NCBI GenBank assembly: GCA_913053665.1 | Contig: CAJXGR010000072.1 | Coordinates: 1 to 11,433 of the forward strand | DNA length: 11,433 nt | DNA from: an uncultured Spirochaetia bacterium | Lineage (GTDB): Bacteria > Spirochaetota > UBA6919 | Direction of reading: 5' to 3' | In this document: positions 1 through 6,127 of the stretch, piece after piece | Numbering within the stretch: position 1 is the stretch's first letter | Layout: every line of letters starts with the position of its first letter | Translations under genes and position numbers: made by a program | The notes under the pieces: generated by a model | The model's input: only the letters and a program-made list of their open reading frames with translations | What the model was told of the DNA's origin: nothing | Databases searched by the model: none

Positions 1-600
1 GTGCTCTCAGGAGCAGCCGCTGGTCGCGCCGCAGGTCGTGCACTTCATGCACGTCCCGTTGCGGACCAACGTAAAGTTACCGCACTCGCCGCACGAATCG
101 CCCTCGAAGCCCTTCGGCTGATCATTGCAAACCTGGCCATCGCCTACACTGATGGGACTAGGTTAGAAGCCAGAGGGAAGATGCAATTAGCCGCCCTCAT
201 GGGTGCCACAGCTTTTCAGAAGGGTCTTGGCATGGTACATTCTATGGCTCACCCCCTATCAGCCGAATATGACATCCATCATGGCCTCGCTAACGCTTTG
301 CTCCTCAGTGATTCCCTTGCTTTTTTAGAAAACTCCCATCTCAATCAAGATCGGCGAGACAAGCTAAAAACAATTCAAGCCCTGTTTCAATCAACGGATT
401 ATAAAGCCAGCCGCTTATCGGATACCTTGAAAACCTTTATAAACTCTTTCAATATTGATATTGGATTGCATAAACATGGGGTTCAGAACACCGATTTGCC
501 TCATTTAAGTCAGTTAGCCTTTGAGGATGAGTGTCACAAAGACAATATGATTCCAGTATCCGAGCGAGATCTTCTAAAGGTCTATAAGGCGGCGTTTTGA
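1..600 (+). CDS. Iron-containing alcohol dehydrogenase, C-terminal fragment (5' end missing and chimeric)
   Basis: C-terminal, metal-binding half of a group III (iron-containing) alcohol dehydrogenase, a family that interconverts alcohols and aldehydes with NAD(P)H. The frame is open to the left edge, but family-like sequence starts only near base 100, at ALEALRLI. Diagnostic motifs are LEARG, MGATAFQKGLG and VHSMAHPL, then DIHHGLAN. Counting from base 1, His80 and His94 match two metal ligands of the family, and His84 lies between them. The ending, ECHKDNMIPVSERDLL, also fits. The nucleotide-binding half is absent. The first ~33 codons do not fit the family and are better explained as antisense nrdJ sequence, so the GTG at base 1 should not be taken as a real start. 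The stop overlaps the next gene by four bases, suggesting an operon. The family is clear; the substrate is unknown. Confidence 0.85.
   Translation: MLSGAAAGRAAGRALHARPVADQRKVTALAARIALEALRLIIANLAIAYTDGTRLEARGKMQLAALMGATAFQKGLGMVHSMAHPLSAEYDIHHGLANALLLSDSLAFLENSHLNQDRRDKLKTIQALFQSTDYKASRLSDTLKTFINSFNIDIGLHKHGVQNTDLPHLSQLAFEDECHKDNMIPVSERDLLKVYKAAF
7..117 (-). CDS. nrdJ: Vitamin B12-dependent ribonucleotide reductase, C-terminal fragment
   Basis: Read on the minus strand, these bases translate to KGFEGDSCGECG, NFTLVRNGTC, then MKCTTCGATSGCS and a TGA stop at 7-9. This is the cysteine-rich, zinc-ribbon-like C-terminal tail typical of class II (adenosylcobalamin-dependent) ribonucleotide reductases, which make deoxyribonucleotides. 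Five cysteines in three pairs or near-pairs and the terminal SGCS ending are visible. Codons end mostly in G or C, and the first 120 bases are about 65% GC by count, against about 50% in the next 60 bases. Homology stops where the alcohol dehydrogenase reading begins on the other strand (about 100-117). Only the last ~36 codons are present. Probably foreign to the rest of the contig, either an assembly chimera or a rearrangement. Confidence 0.8.
   Translation of the reverse strand, partial: PKGFEGDSCGECGNFTLVRNGTCMKCTTCGATSGCS
586..589 (+). promoter_or_regulatory. Ribosome binding site for the TTG-started amidotransferase
   Basis: AAGG lies 7 bases upstream of the TTG at 597, inside the end of the dehydrogenase gene. 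With the protein opening MNLGFLQTG, which matches the usual start of this amidotransferase group, it supports TTG over the ATG at 669. Confidence 0.55.
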
Positions 601-1298
601 ACTTAGGGTTTCTCCAGACAGGTTCGCCTCCCCCCCCTTTACTCGATCAGTTTGGGGGTTATCCAGCCATGTTCATCCAATTGTTTGATCAGATCAATGC
701 TAACCTGGACTATGAAGTATTTAATGTTGTTCAGGGGGTCTATCCAGATCATGTGGATCACTGTGATGCTTATCTAATCACAGGAAGTGCCGCCAGTGTT
801 TATGATGGTGACCCCTGGATCAGTGAACTGGAAGACTATATTAAAATCTTGCACCAGAAGAAAAAACCCATTTTAGGCATCTGCTTTGGCCATCAGTTGA
901 TCGCTCAGGTCTTTGGGGGGGTGACTGAGAAGTCCTCCAAGGGTTGGGGGATTGGTGCCTCTACCAGTCGAATCGTTGAGCATACCCACTGGATGAAACC
1001 CAGACTGGACAGGTTCTCAATGTTAGTAAGCCACCAGGATCAGGTGACACGCCTTCCAGAAGGGGCAAAATTACTGGCTTCCAGTGACTTCTGCCTCAAT
1101 GCATCTTATCAATTGGGGAATCACATACTTACTTTTCAGGGTCACCCAGAGTTTAGCAAGCCATATTGTCAAGCATTGATGGAAGGAAGGGCAAATATCC
1201 TGGGAAATGATCTGTTAACATCCGGTCTCACCTCATTGAATCAGGAAATACAAAGCACTCTCATTGCTCAATGGATGCTCACCTTTCTATCGAAGTGA
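597..1298 (+). CDS. Class I glutamine amidotransferase-like protein (GuaA-type GATase fold)
   Basis: A 233-residue stand-alone class I glutamine amidotransferase. These enzymes hydrolyse glutamine, or a gamma-glutamyl compound, with a Cys-His-Glu triad. The nucleophile elbow GICFGHQ gives Cys96, and QGHPEF gives His183 and Glu185, so the triad is intact. LITGSAASVYD and SHQDQV are also typical of the GMP-synthase-like stand-alone subgroup. The TTG start overlaps the upstream stop as TTGA and has an AAGG site at proper spacing; the N-terminus GFLQTG agrees with family starts. Coupling to the dehydrogenase suggests co-transcription, but does not reveal the ammonia acceptor. It could instead be a gamma-glutamyl hydrolase type enzyme; a specific role cannot be assigned. 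It ends 15 bases from the convergent cyclase gene, with no terminator visible between them. Confidence 0.88.
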   Translation: MNLGFLQTGSPPPPLLDQFGGYPAMFIQLFDQINANLDYEVFNVVQGVYPDHVDHCDAYLITGSAASVYDGDPWISELEDYIKILHQKKKPILGICFGHQLIAQVFGGVTEKSSKGWGIGASTSRIVEHTHWMKPRLDRFSMLVSHQDQVTRLPEGAKLLASSDFCLNASYQLGNHILTFQGHPEFSKPYCQALMEGRANILGNDLLTSGLTSLNQEIQSTLIAQWMLTFLSK

Positions 1299-1313
1299 CC
1301 TGGGCTTATATCA

Positions 1314-3863
1314 TTATTTAGAAGTGAATCTATAGATCCCATCCCAATCTTTATCAGGAGGGTTCTCGATAAACTCGCGACATCGTTCAATATAAGTCTG
1401 TGAGGGGGAATCTCCGGGTATCCCCTTTAAAACCTTTTTAAACTTGGAGATCGCCTCCGAAAACTCCCGCTTTTTATACAAGTCAAGGCCCTTAAAATAG
1501 TCATTCAGGCCATCAGCCATTGCCCCAGAGGTTTCATCCTTCTTGGACAAAAGCTCATACACCACTACAGAAGTCTGTCTACCGGCCACACGTATTGTAT
1601 CCAACTCTCTAACGTCAATGTAATCCTTAGCCTGTTCGTAGGTGCTGTCGGAGATCATACTATGGGTTCCGTAGAACTTGTTTGCCCCTTCCAGACGAGC
1701 GGCCAGGTTTACAGTATCACCCATCATGGTATAATCCATGCGGGTCTCAGATCCCATATTTCCCACGACTGCTGGGCCTGAACACAGTCCTATACGCATT
1801 GTCATGTTATATATTAAAGAATGCCATTTCTCACTCTTCCACTTTTTGTTTAATTCTAAAAGTCTTTCCTGCATCTCGATGGTTGTGTAGCAGGCTAACT
1901 TAGCGTGTTTTTTCTCTTCCAGGGGAGCTCCCCAAAAGCTGATGATGGCGTCTCCTTCAAACTTGTCAACGGTTCCATCGTGTTTTGCGATGATATTACA
2001 CATATCCGTTAAATACTCGTTCAATAAGTGGACCAACTCTTGGGGTTTCAGTTGCTCTGAAATGGTTGAAAAGCCCGCTATATCAGAGAAAAAGGCGGTA
2101 ATCTCCTTTTCCTGCCCTCCTAAAGCGAGTTTGCTGGGGTCGTTCTTGATAATTTCAATGATATGGGGGGATAAATACTGTCCAAAGGCCCCCTCAATAT
2201 ATCTTTTCTGTTTGCTTTCCTTAAAAAAGTTGATCCCGAAAATAGCAATAAAGTTGAGAAATACAGAGATAGTCGGCGTCACGGGATCAAAAAGAACACT
2301 ATTACCCAATACTTTGTACTTGTATAAGACGATGGAAGAGCCAATGAGTAGAAAAAGTAATATGACAGTAGATAGAGTTCCCCAGAGTATGGAAAGTCTA
2401 TGGACTAAATAAGCTGTCAAAAAGCCTAGAATGACGATAAGCAATATATTCGTACTGCTTTCTCTCACTTCAATGAGGTAATCATTGTTTAAGACGTTAT
2501 CTATAACTGTTGCGTGAATATGAACACCTGCTTCCGTTTTTAAAAATGGTGTGGGACGTAAATCCCTTAATGCTGCAGCAATGGCACCATAAAGGATAAT
2601 CTTGCCCCGAAACTTTTCAGGGGCCACTTTTTCCACAAGCTTCTTTGGAAAACTTTTATAAACCTCTGGAGCCTTGATTTTTAATACTCCTAACATCTTT
2701 TTAATGACTTCAGAGCCTTTAATTCCCTTAGAACCTTCAATGCCTTCAGAGCCTTGAAAAAGCTCTTTATACTGAATCAATGGGACATCTTTTAAAGTTT
2801 TATATCTTTTATAGGCATGATTGATTTTATCATACAGTTTGATAATATCAATGTCATAATAATCCTCATAGACATTGTTGTCACCATAATACTTGAGTCT
2901 AAAAAAACCATTCTGATCCAATGGAATAATCCTGTCTTTTGTATAGAGTTTATTTCCCTTTAGTTTCATGTTCTCTACCTGGAAATATAATTTTAGAGCG
3001 GCCATAGATAGAGACGGATAATACTTTCCAAAGTAATTTGTGAGCAATGATGTACGACGAATTGTATTGTCATCATCAAAGTGGGCGCTCAATGAAGCGA
3101 TACTATTTGCTGTCTTCATATACATATCAATGGGTAGTCTCGATTGATACTTTATTTCAAGACGATTATCGTCATCTACAATCTTGACTGGTATTGAGAA
3201 CTTTGTATTATGCAAGGATTTACTTCTTTTCTTGTATAGATCCATGTATATTTTTCTAAACGTTTTTTTCATTTGAAAATAGATAGAATCTTTATTCAGA
3301 TTGATAAAGTATTTTTTCCCCTTTTTTGTGAATTCCACTGCTTTATCACGCAGTTTGTCGATGGATAAAGCTGACAATTTCTTAATCTGTTTATTAAATT
3401 CATTATTAATAAACACTTCAAATCCACTGGGAGTCCTGCCAAACTCAAAACCTATAATTACATTCTTATTCTCCATAAGGCTCTTGGAGAAGATTTCATC
3501 ATCATTGTCATCATCGCGACGATAGGCCGTTCTTTCCGAATAAAAAGCATCAAAAGCAATGACTTTTGCACCAGCCAGGTTCAGGTAGTTTACTAACTTG
3601 GCATAAATCGCTCTACGCCAGGGGTAACCCATGTTATATGTTTTTGGGTCATCCATTTCGTTAAGTGATCGTTGGCTAGTCAAGACATAGACCACCTTTT
3701 TCCCGGCTTTCCCTGGATCTGTGAGAGTCGTTACAATAGCATCAGCCATTAGATTTTCAACGCGTCTCATCCCGCCAAACTGGTAAGCTGTTGTGAGACT
3801 GATAACAATGACAAGAGAAATGGTAAATTTAATGGCAAGGGGTTTTAAGTTCTGAATATCCAC
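1314..3863 (-). CDS. CHASE2-domain class III adenylate cyclase with TPR-like tail
   Basis: An 849-residue transmembrane cyclase. Residues ~11-28 form the first membrane helix. A CHASE2 sensor domain covers ~35-460 (YPWRRAIYAKL, GAKVIAFDAFYSE, then ILYGAIAAALRDLRPTPF and GVHIHATVIDN) and should lie outside the cytoplasmic membrane. Three helices follow at ~471-488, 492-514 and 530-547. The class III catalytic domain is ~585-772: metal aspartates Asp594 (FSDIAGFS) and Asp638 (KFEGDAIISFWG), adenine-selecting pair Lys634 and Thr712 (DYTMMGD), and transition-state residues Asn719 and Arg723. The pair points to cAMP rather than cGMP. Residues ~786-832 resemble a TPR helix pair. The CHASE2 domain is longer than usual, with a lysine-rich insert (~145-240) and a six-residue repeat at 371-388. 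The start is GTG, with AAAGGA about 10 bases upstream. It is last in a leftward run after two DUF4384 paralogs. Confidence 0.92.
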   Translation of the reverse strand: MDIQNLKPLAIKFTISLVIVISLTTAYQFGGMRRVENLMADAIVTTLTDPGKAGKKVVYVLTSQRSLNEMDDPKTYNMGYPWRRAIYAKLVNYLNLAGAKVIAFDAFYSERTAYRRDDDNDDEIFSKSLMENKNVIIGFEFGRTPSGFEVFINNEFNKQIKKLSALSIDKLRDKAVEFTKKGKKYFINLNKDSIYFQMKKTFRKIYMDLYKKRSKSLHNTKFSIPVKIVDDDNRLEIKYQSRLPIDMYMKTANSIASLSAHFDDDNTIRRTSLLTNYFGKYYPSLSMAALKLYFQVENMKLKGNKLYTKDRIIPLDQNGFFRLKYYGDNNVYEDYYDIDIIKLYDKINHAYKRYKTLKDVPLIQYKELFQGSEGIEGSKGIKGSEVIKKMLGVLKIKAPEVYKSFPKKLVEKVAPEKFRGKIILYGAIAAALRDLRPTPFLKTEAGVHIHATVIDNVLNNDYLIEVRESSTNILLIVILGFLTAYLVHRLSILWGTLSTVILLFLLIGSSIVLYKYKVLGNSVLFDPVTPTISVFLNFIAIFGINFFKESKQKRYIEGAFGQYLSPHIIEIIKNDPSKLALGGQEKEITAFFSDIAGFSTISEQLKPQELVHLLNEYLTDMCNIIAKHDGTVDKFEGDAIISFWGAPLEEKKHAKLACYTTIEMQERLLELNKKWKSEKWHSLIYNMTMRIGLCSGPAVVGNMGSETRMDYTMMGDTVNLAARLEGANKFYGTHSMISDSTYEQAKDYIDVRELDTIRVAGRQTSVVVYELLSKKDETSGAMADGLNDYFKGLDLYKKREFSEAISKFKKVLKGIPGDSPSQTYIERCREFIENPPDKDWDGIYRFTSK
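2700..2753 (-). repeat. 18-base tandem repeat, three copies, within the CHASE2 coding region
   Basis: Three adjacent 18-base units on the coding strand: GGCTCTGAAGGCATTGAA, GGTTCTAAGGGAATTAAA and GGCTCTGAAGTCATTAAA. They encode GSEGIE, GSKGIK and GSEVIK (residues 371-388). The repeat keeps the frame and sits just before the conserved end of the CHASE2 domain, so it probably expands a surface loop. Confidence 0.8.
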
Positions 3864-3901
3864 TTGTTTAAAGTCCTTTTATTGTTCATTTAGTCTGAAT
3901 G

Positions 3902-3920
3902 ACCCCCTACTAAAGGGAGT
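3902..3920 (-). terminator. Hairpin between DUF4384 gene B and the cyclase gene
   Basis: ACCCCC and GGGAGT pair (one wobble) around a 7-base loop. It lies about 40 bases after the stop of gene B and 43 bases before the cyclase GTG. No T-run follows in the leftward direction, so it is at best an attenuator or mRNA-processing structure. It resembles the hairpin at 4669-4686. Confidence 0.35.
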
Positions 3921-3960
3921 GTTTGTTGGATGGAATTAATGAGAACGTTTATATTATCAC

Positions 3961-4617
3961 TTATTGATGGTCAAATACATACCTCTTGGCATAGTATTTT
4001 CTAAAGAAAATATTCCAGGGTGATGAGTTATCCTTAAACTTCCTGGGTCTTCTGGAAAGAATATTTTTCTTCCCTCTCCTGTAGAGCTTACCAAGCTTTT
4101 TACTGATCCTGGTATCTTCAGATAAATCCAGTCCATCTTCAGGGATCTTTCTCATGAGCTTCTCAAGGGGTTTCATAGGATCTCGACTCACAAAAATGTA
4201 ATAGATTTCTTTACCCTTATTATCATCAAACTGATAGAAGGCTGTCTCATCCTCATCAGAGACAGGAAGAGTCAGTCCAACCTTTTTTCTAAAGCTATTT
4301 TTAGAGTATTCCTCATCAGGGAAGATGGCGTAAAGTGTGTTGTCCGGGTCGATGCTTAAAACATAGACATAACCGTTTCCACTATTCTTTACAGAGATTG
4401 TAAATCGCTGACCGGTTTTCACAACATCATTAGTATTTAGTTTAGCAAAACGTCCGGAGGGTTTATCATACAGAAATAAGCTTAACACACTGCCATAGAC
4501 AGTCTTTTTACGTTTTACACCAATGGAAACTTCTGAGTCTTCATCAAATGTGTAGAGTACTGAGGATACGGCAAAAGCCATAATAATGATGAATAGCAAG
4601 TACTTTAGTTTAAACAT
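3961..4617 (-). CDS. DUF4384-type exported or anchored protein, paralog B
   Basis: A 218-residue protein starting at the ATG opening MFKLKY. A longer reading from GTG 4641 exists, but similarity to paralog A starts at MFK, and GAGGG lies about 10 bases upstream of the ATG. Residues ~5-22 are a hydrophobic signal or anchor with no lipobox cysteine. The block FDEDSEVSIGVKR (24-36) is identical in A. Residues ~62-155 match the DUF4384 pattern: GQRF, then GYVYVLSID, LYAIFP, LTLP and IYYIFVSRDP. The C-terminal part is strongly basic and ends KYYAKRYVFDHQ. The domain is known in exported and signalling-associated bacterial proteins, but its biochemical role is not established. Position between paralog A and the CHASE2 cyclase suggests a partner or ligand-side component of that sensor (inference). 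Confidence 0.8.
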   Translation of the reverse strand: MFKLKYLLFIIIMAFAVSSVLYTFDEDSEVSIGVKRKKTVYGSVLSLFLYDKPSGRFAKLNTNDVVKTGQRFTISVKNSGNGYVYVLSIDPDNTLYAIFPDEEYSKNSFRKKVGLTLPVSDEDETAFYQFDDNKGKEIYYIFVSRDPMKPLEKLMRKIPEDGLDLSEDTRISKKLGKLYRRGKKNILSRRPRKFKDNSSPWNIFFRKYYAKRYVFDHQ

Positions 4618-4668
4618 CCCAATAAACCCTCTACTAATCACTCACAGAGCTTCTCACTAATACAAAAT

Positions 4669-4686
4669 ACCCCTGAAAAAGGGGGT
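4669..4686 (-). terminator. Hairpin upstream of DUF4384 gene B
   Basis: CCCCT and AGGGG pair around GAAAA (alternatively ACCCC with GGGGT). In the leftward direction it is followed by ATTTTGTATT, a weak T-rich tract, so it could be a second terminator for gene A or a 5' leader structure of gene B. Confidence 0.35.
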
Positions 4687-4699
4687 GTCTAATTAAGGC

Positions 4700-4736
4700 A
4701 AAAAAGAGCATGATGATATGGGATGAACCCATATCA
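4700..4736 (-). terminator. Probable intrinsic terminator of DUF4384 gene A
   Basis: A perfect 9-base stem, TGATATGGG and CCCATATCA around a 5-base loop (4714-4736), begins 22 bases after the stop of gene A. Read leftward it is followed after 8 bases by a six-T run (4700-4705). The offset T-run makes it imperfect, so read-through into gene B is likely. Confidence 0.5.
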
Positions 4737-4758
4737 ATCACGTTTCATCTTTTTCATT

Positions 4759-5454
4759 TTACTGATGATCAAATACATATTTTTTGGCATAATACTTTTT
4801 ATAGTATACTTTCCAAGTATTTACATCATCGCCTTTATAGTATTTCTTCTTGGCAACATTACCTTTTCTTTCACTTCTTTTGTTGCCCTTTATATAACGT
4901 TTACTTCCTCTTCTGTAATACTTAAGTATTTTCTTCATGGTTTGTTTATTTTCTGCCAAGTCTAACCCATCTTCAGGAATACTTTTTATAAGTTTTTCAA
5001 GATTATCCATTGGGTCCTTGCTCACAAAAACATAGTAGGTTTCTTTACCTGTATTCTCGTCAAACTCAAAAAGAGCTGTTTGTTCACCCTTGGATATAGG
5101 GAGCATTAGACCAGAACCTGGACTAAACCTTCTTCTAGGCATGTTTTCATTAGGATACATAGCATAGAGGATATTATCCGCATCAATACTTAAGACATAG
5201 ATATAGCCTCCGGAACTGCTGTTCACTGCAATTGAAAACCGTTGACCCGACTGGACCACATCCTTTTCTTTTAATCGAATCTTTTGGGTGGATCCATCGT
5301 GTAGAACCAGGCTTAATATACAGCCATGTACTGCGAGATTCCGTTTTACACCAATAGAAACTTCTGAGTCCTCATCAAAGGTGAAGAGAACAGAAGATAC
5401 GGCAAAAACCATGATGAACACCAACAATAATGATCTTAATTTTCCTTTAAACAT
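4759..5454 (-). CDS. DUF4384-type exported or anchored protein, paralog A
   Basis: A 231-residue protein and first gene of the leftward signalling run. The chosen ATG (MFKGKL) has GGAGG 8 bases upstream and is where similarity to paralog B begins; the 18 extra codons upstream are not shared and are probably untranslated. Residues ~6-23 are a hydrophobic signal or anchor. FDEDSEVSIGVKR (26-38) is identical to B. The DUF4384-like core is ~64-155: GQRF, GYIYVLSID, ILYAMYP, LMLP, then TYYVFVSKDP. IPEDGLDL (159-166) is also shared. The tail is rich in Lys, Arg and Tyr and ends KYYAKKYVFDHQ, nearly identical to B, so both termini are constrained. Function is not known. Likely extracytoplasmic and linked to the downstream CHASE2 cyclase by context only. 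Confidence 0.82.
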   Translation of the reverse strand: MFKGKLRSLLLVFIMVFAVSSVLFTFDEDSEVSIGVKRNLAVHGCILSLVLHDGSTQKIRLKEKDVVQSGQRFSIAVNSSSGGYIYVLSIDADNILYAMYPNENMPRRRFSPGSGLMLPISKGEQTALFEFDENTGKETYYVFVSKDPMDNLEKLIKSIPEDGLDLAENKQTMKKILKYYRRGSKRYIKGNKRSERKGNVAKKKYYKGDDVNTWKVYYKKYYAKKYVFDHQ

Positions 5455-5462
5455 TTTAATGA

Positions 5463-5467
5463 CCTCC
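5463..5467 (-). promoter_or_regulatory. Ribosome binding site that sets the start of DUF4384 gene A
   Basis: A full GGAGG on the minus strand, 8 bases before the ATG at 5452-5454. It favours this ATG over the longer frame starting at 5508. Confidence 0.7.
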
Positions 5468-5804
5468 AAAATGTAATTCCTTAAAAAATCAAAGTCACCC
5501 ATTAACATGCAATGACCATGCCAACTTAATCTTCTTTTTTAAAAATCAATCCTTAATTCATCCTATCTAATATGAGACAGTCTTTCAGCAACTATTCAAG
5601 GCCATCATCTTAAACATCTTGTCTCCCATCCCTTAAAATTGGAATCTATAATATCCTCTTGACTAAGTATCGACCGAATTCATGGTAAACTTACCGATCC
5701 ATTACTCATAAAGATGAAGAAGCGTTTTTATTCCCCACTTTATGTCAAAAGATCCATCGGCAAGTGGACGAGCCAATACTTTTTGAATGATAGAATACCT
5801 AGTT

Positions 5805-5882
5805 TTGCATATTCTGCAATTTTTACTTCCCCTCTTACCCTCGGTAAGAGCTTATCCTGGATTATCAATTGCATATTTTGCA
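5805..5882. repeat. Paired near-direct repeats of 14 bases flanking a hairpin
   Basis: TTGCATATTCTGCA (5805-5818) and TTGCATATTTTGCA (5869-5882) differ at one base and start 64 bases apart. Each contains a TGCA-N5-TGCA dyad, as a dimeric regulator's operator would. The hairpin at 5832-5850 lies between them. Binding is inference. Confidence 0.4.
5832..5850. repeat. Hairpin CTCTTACC-CTC-GGTAAGAG
   Basis: A perfect 8-base inverted repeat with a 3-base loop. No T-run follows on either strand, so it does not look like an intrinsic terminator. Confidence 0.55.
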
Positions 5883-5923
5883 CTGTACAATCCATATTTT
5901 TACAATTAATTCACAGAATACCC

Positions 5924-5952
5924 TTCATAGATGAATTTAATTCATCTATGAA
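5924..5952. repeat. 29-base palindrome TTCATAGATGAA-TTTAA-TTCATCTATGAA
   Basis: Perfect 12-base arms around TTTAA, effectively 13 pairs with a 3-base loop. It lies about 470 bases upstream of gene A. No terminator T-run is present. It may be an operator or the remnant of a mobile palindrome. Confidence 0.6.
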
Positions 5953-6014
5953 AAATGACAAATAATTTAATGAATTATTCGGAAATAGCCAGAAAAATGT
6001 TCCATATACTAAAA

Positions 6015-6099
6015 GATTTATAAATTGTCAGCCTCCTAGAGACGCATGGCCATGCGTCTCTACGGGTGACAGGTTTTTATAACGGGACAATTTAAAATC
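6015..6099. repeat. MITE-like nested inverted-repeat element
   Basis: Outer arms GATTTATAAATTGTC (6015-6029) and GACAATTTAAAATC (6086-6099) are inverted repeats differing by one inserted base. Between them is a perfect 26-base palindrome (6037-6062) with arms TAGAGACGCATGG and CCATGCGTCTCTA. The right arm is flanked by GGGTGACAGG. The element is about 85 bases and lies 28 bases past the alr stop; it has no coding capacity. The TAGAGACGC arm recurs in the palindrome at 7263-7306, which supports a dispersed family. Confidence 0.6.
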
Positions 6100-6127
6100 A
6101 GTTTGGCATAATCAAGTCTTTCATAAG

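Larger units (their letters stand above)
5455..6127. other. 673-base AT-rich intergenic region without a convincing gene
   Basis: It lies between the start of gene A and the stop of alr, both on the minus strand. It must carry the promoter of the signalling run, but no clean -35/-10 pair was found. It holds a near-direct repeat (5805-5818 and 5869-5882), a hairpin (5832-5850), a long palindrome (5924-5952), a smaller AATAATT/AATTATT dyad (5961-5979) and a nested inverted-repeat element (6015-6099). An 83-codon plus-strand frame (5714-5965) runs through two of these structures and resembles no known protein. Confidence 0.6.

Noticed and set aside
1942..2412. 156-codon plus-strand frame
   Set aside because: Antisense to the cyclase catalytic and membrane regions, whose protein is clearly real; a shadow frame.
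4618..4641. GTG-initiated N-terminal extension of DUF4384 gene B
   Set aside because: The extension is not shared with paralog A, and the ribosome binding site and similarity both fit the ATG at 4617.
5455..5508. 18-codon N-terminal extension of DUF4384 gene A
   Set aside because: It contains the GGAGG site for the ATG at 5454 and has no counterpart in paralog B.
5924..5952. Intrinsic terminator
   Set aside because: The stem is strong, but no T-run follows on either strand.
5714..5965. 83-codon plus-strand frame in the long intergenic region
   Set aside because: Weak ribosome binding site, no resemblance to any family I know, and it runs through a hairpin and a palindrome.
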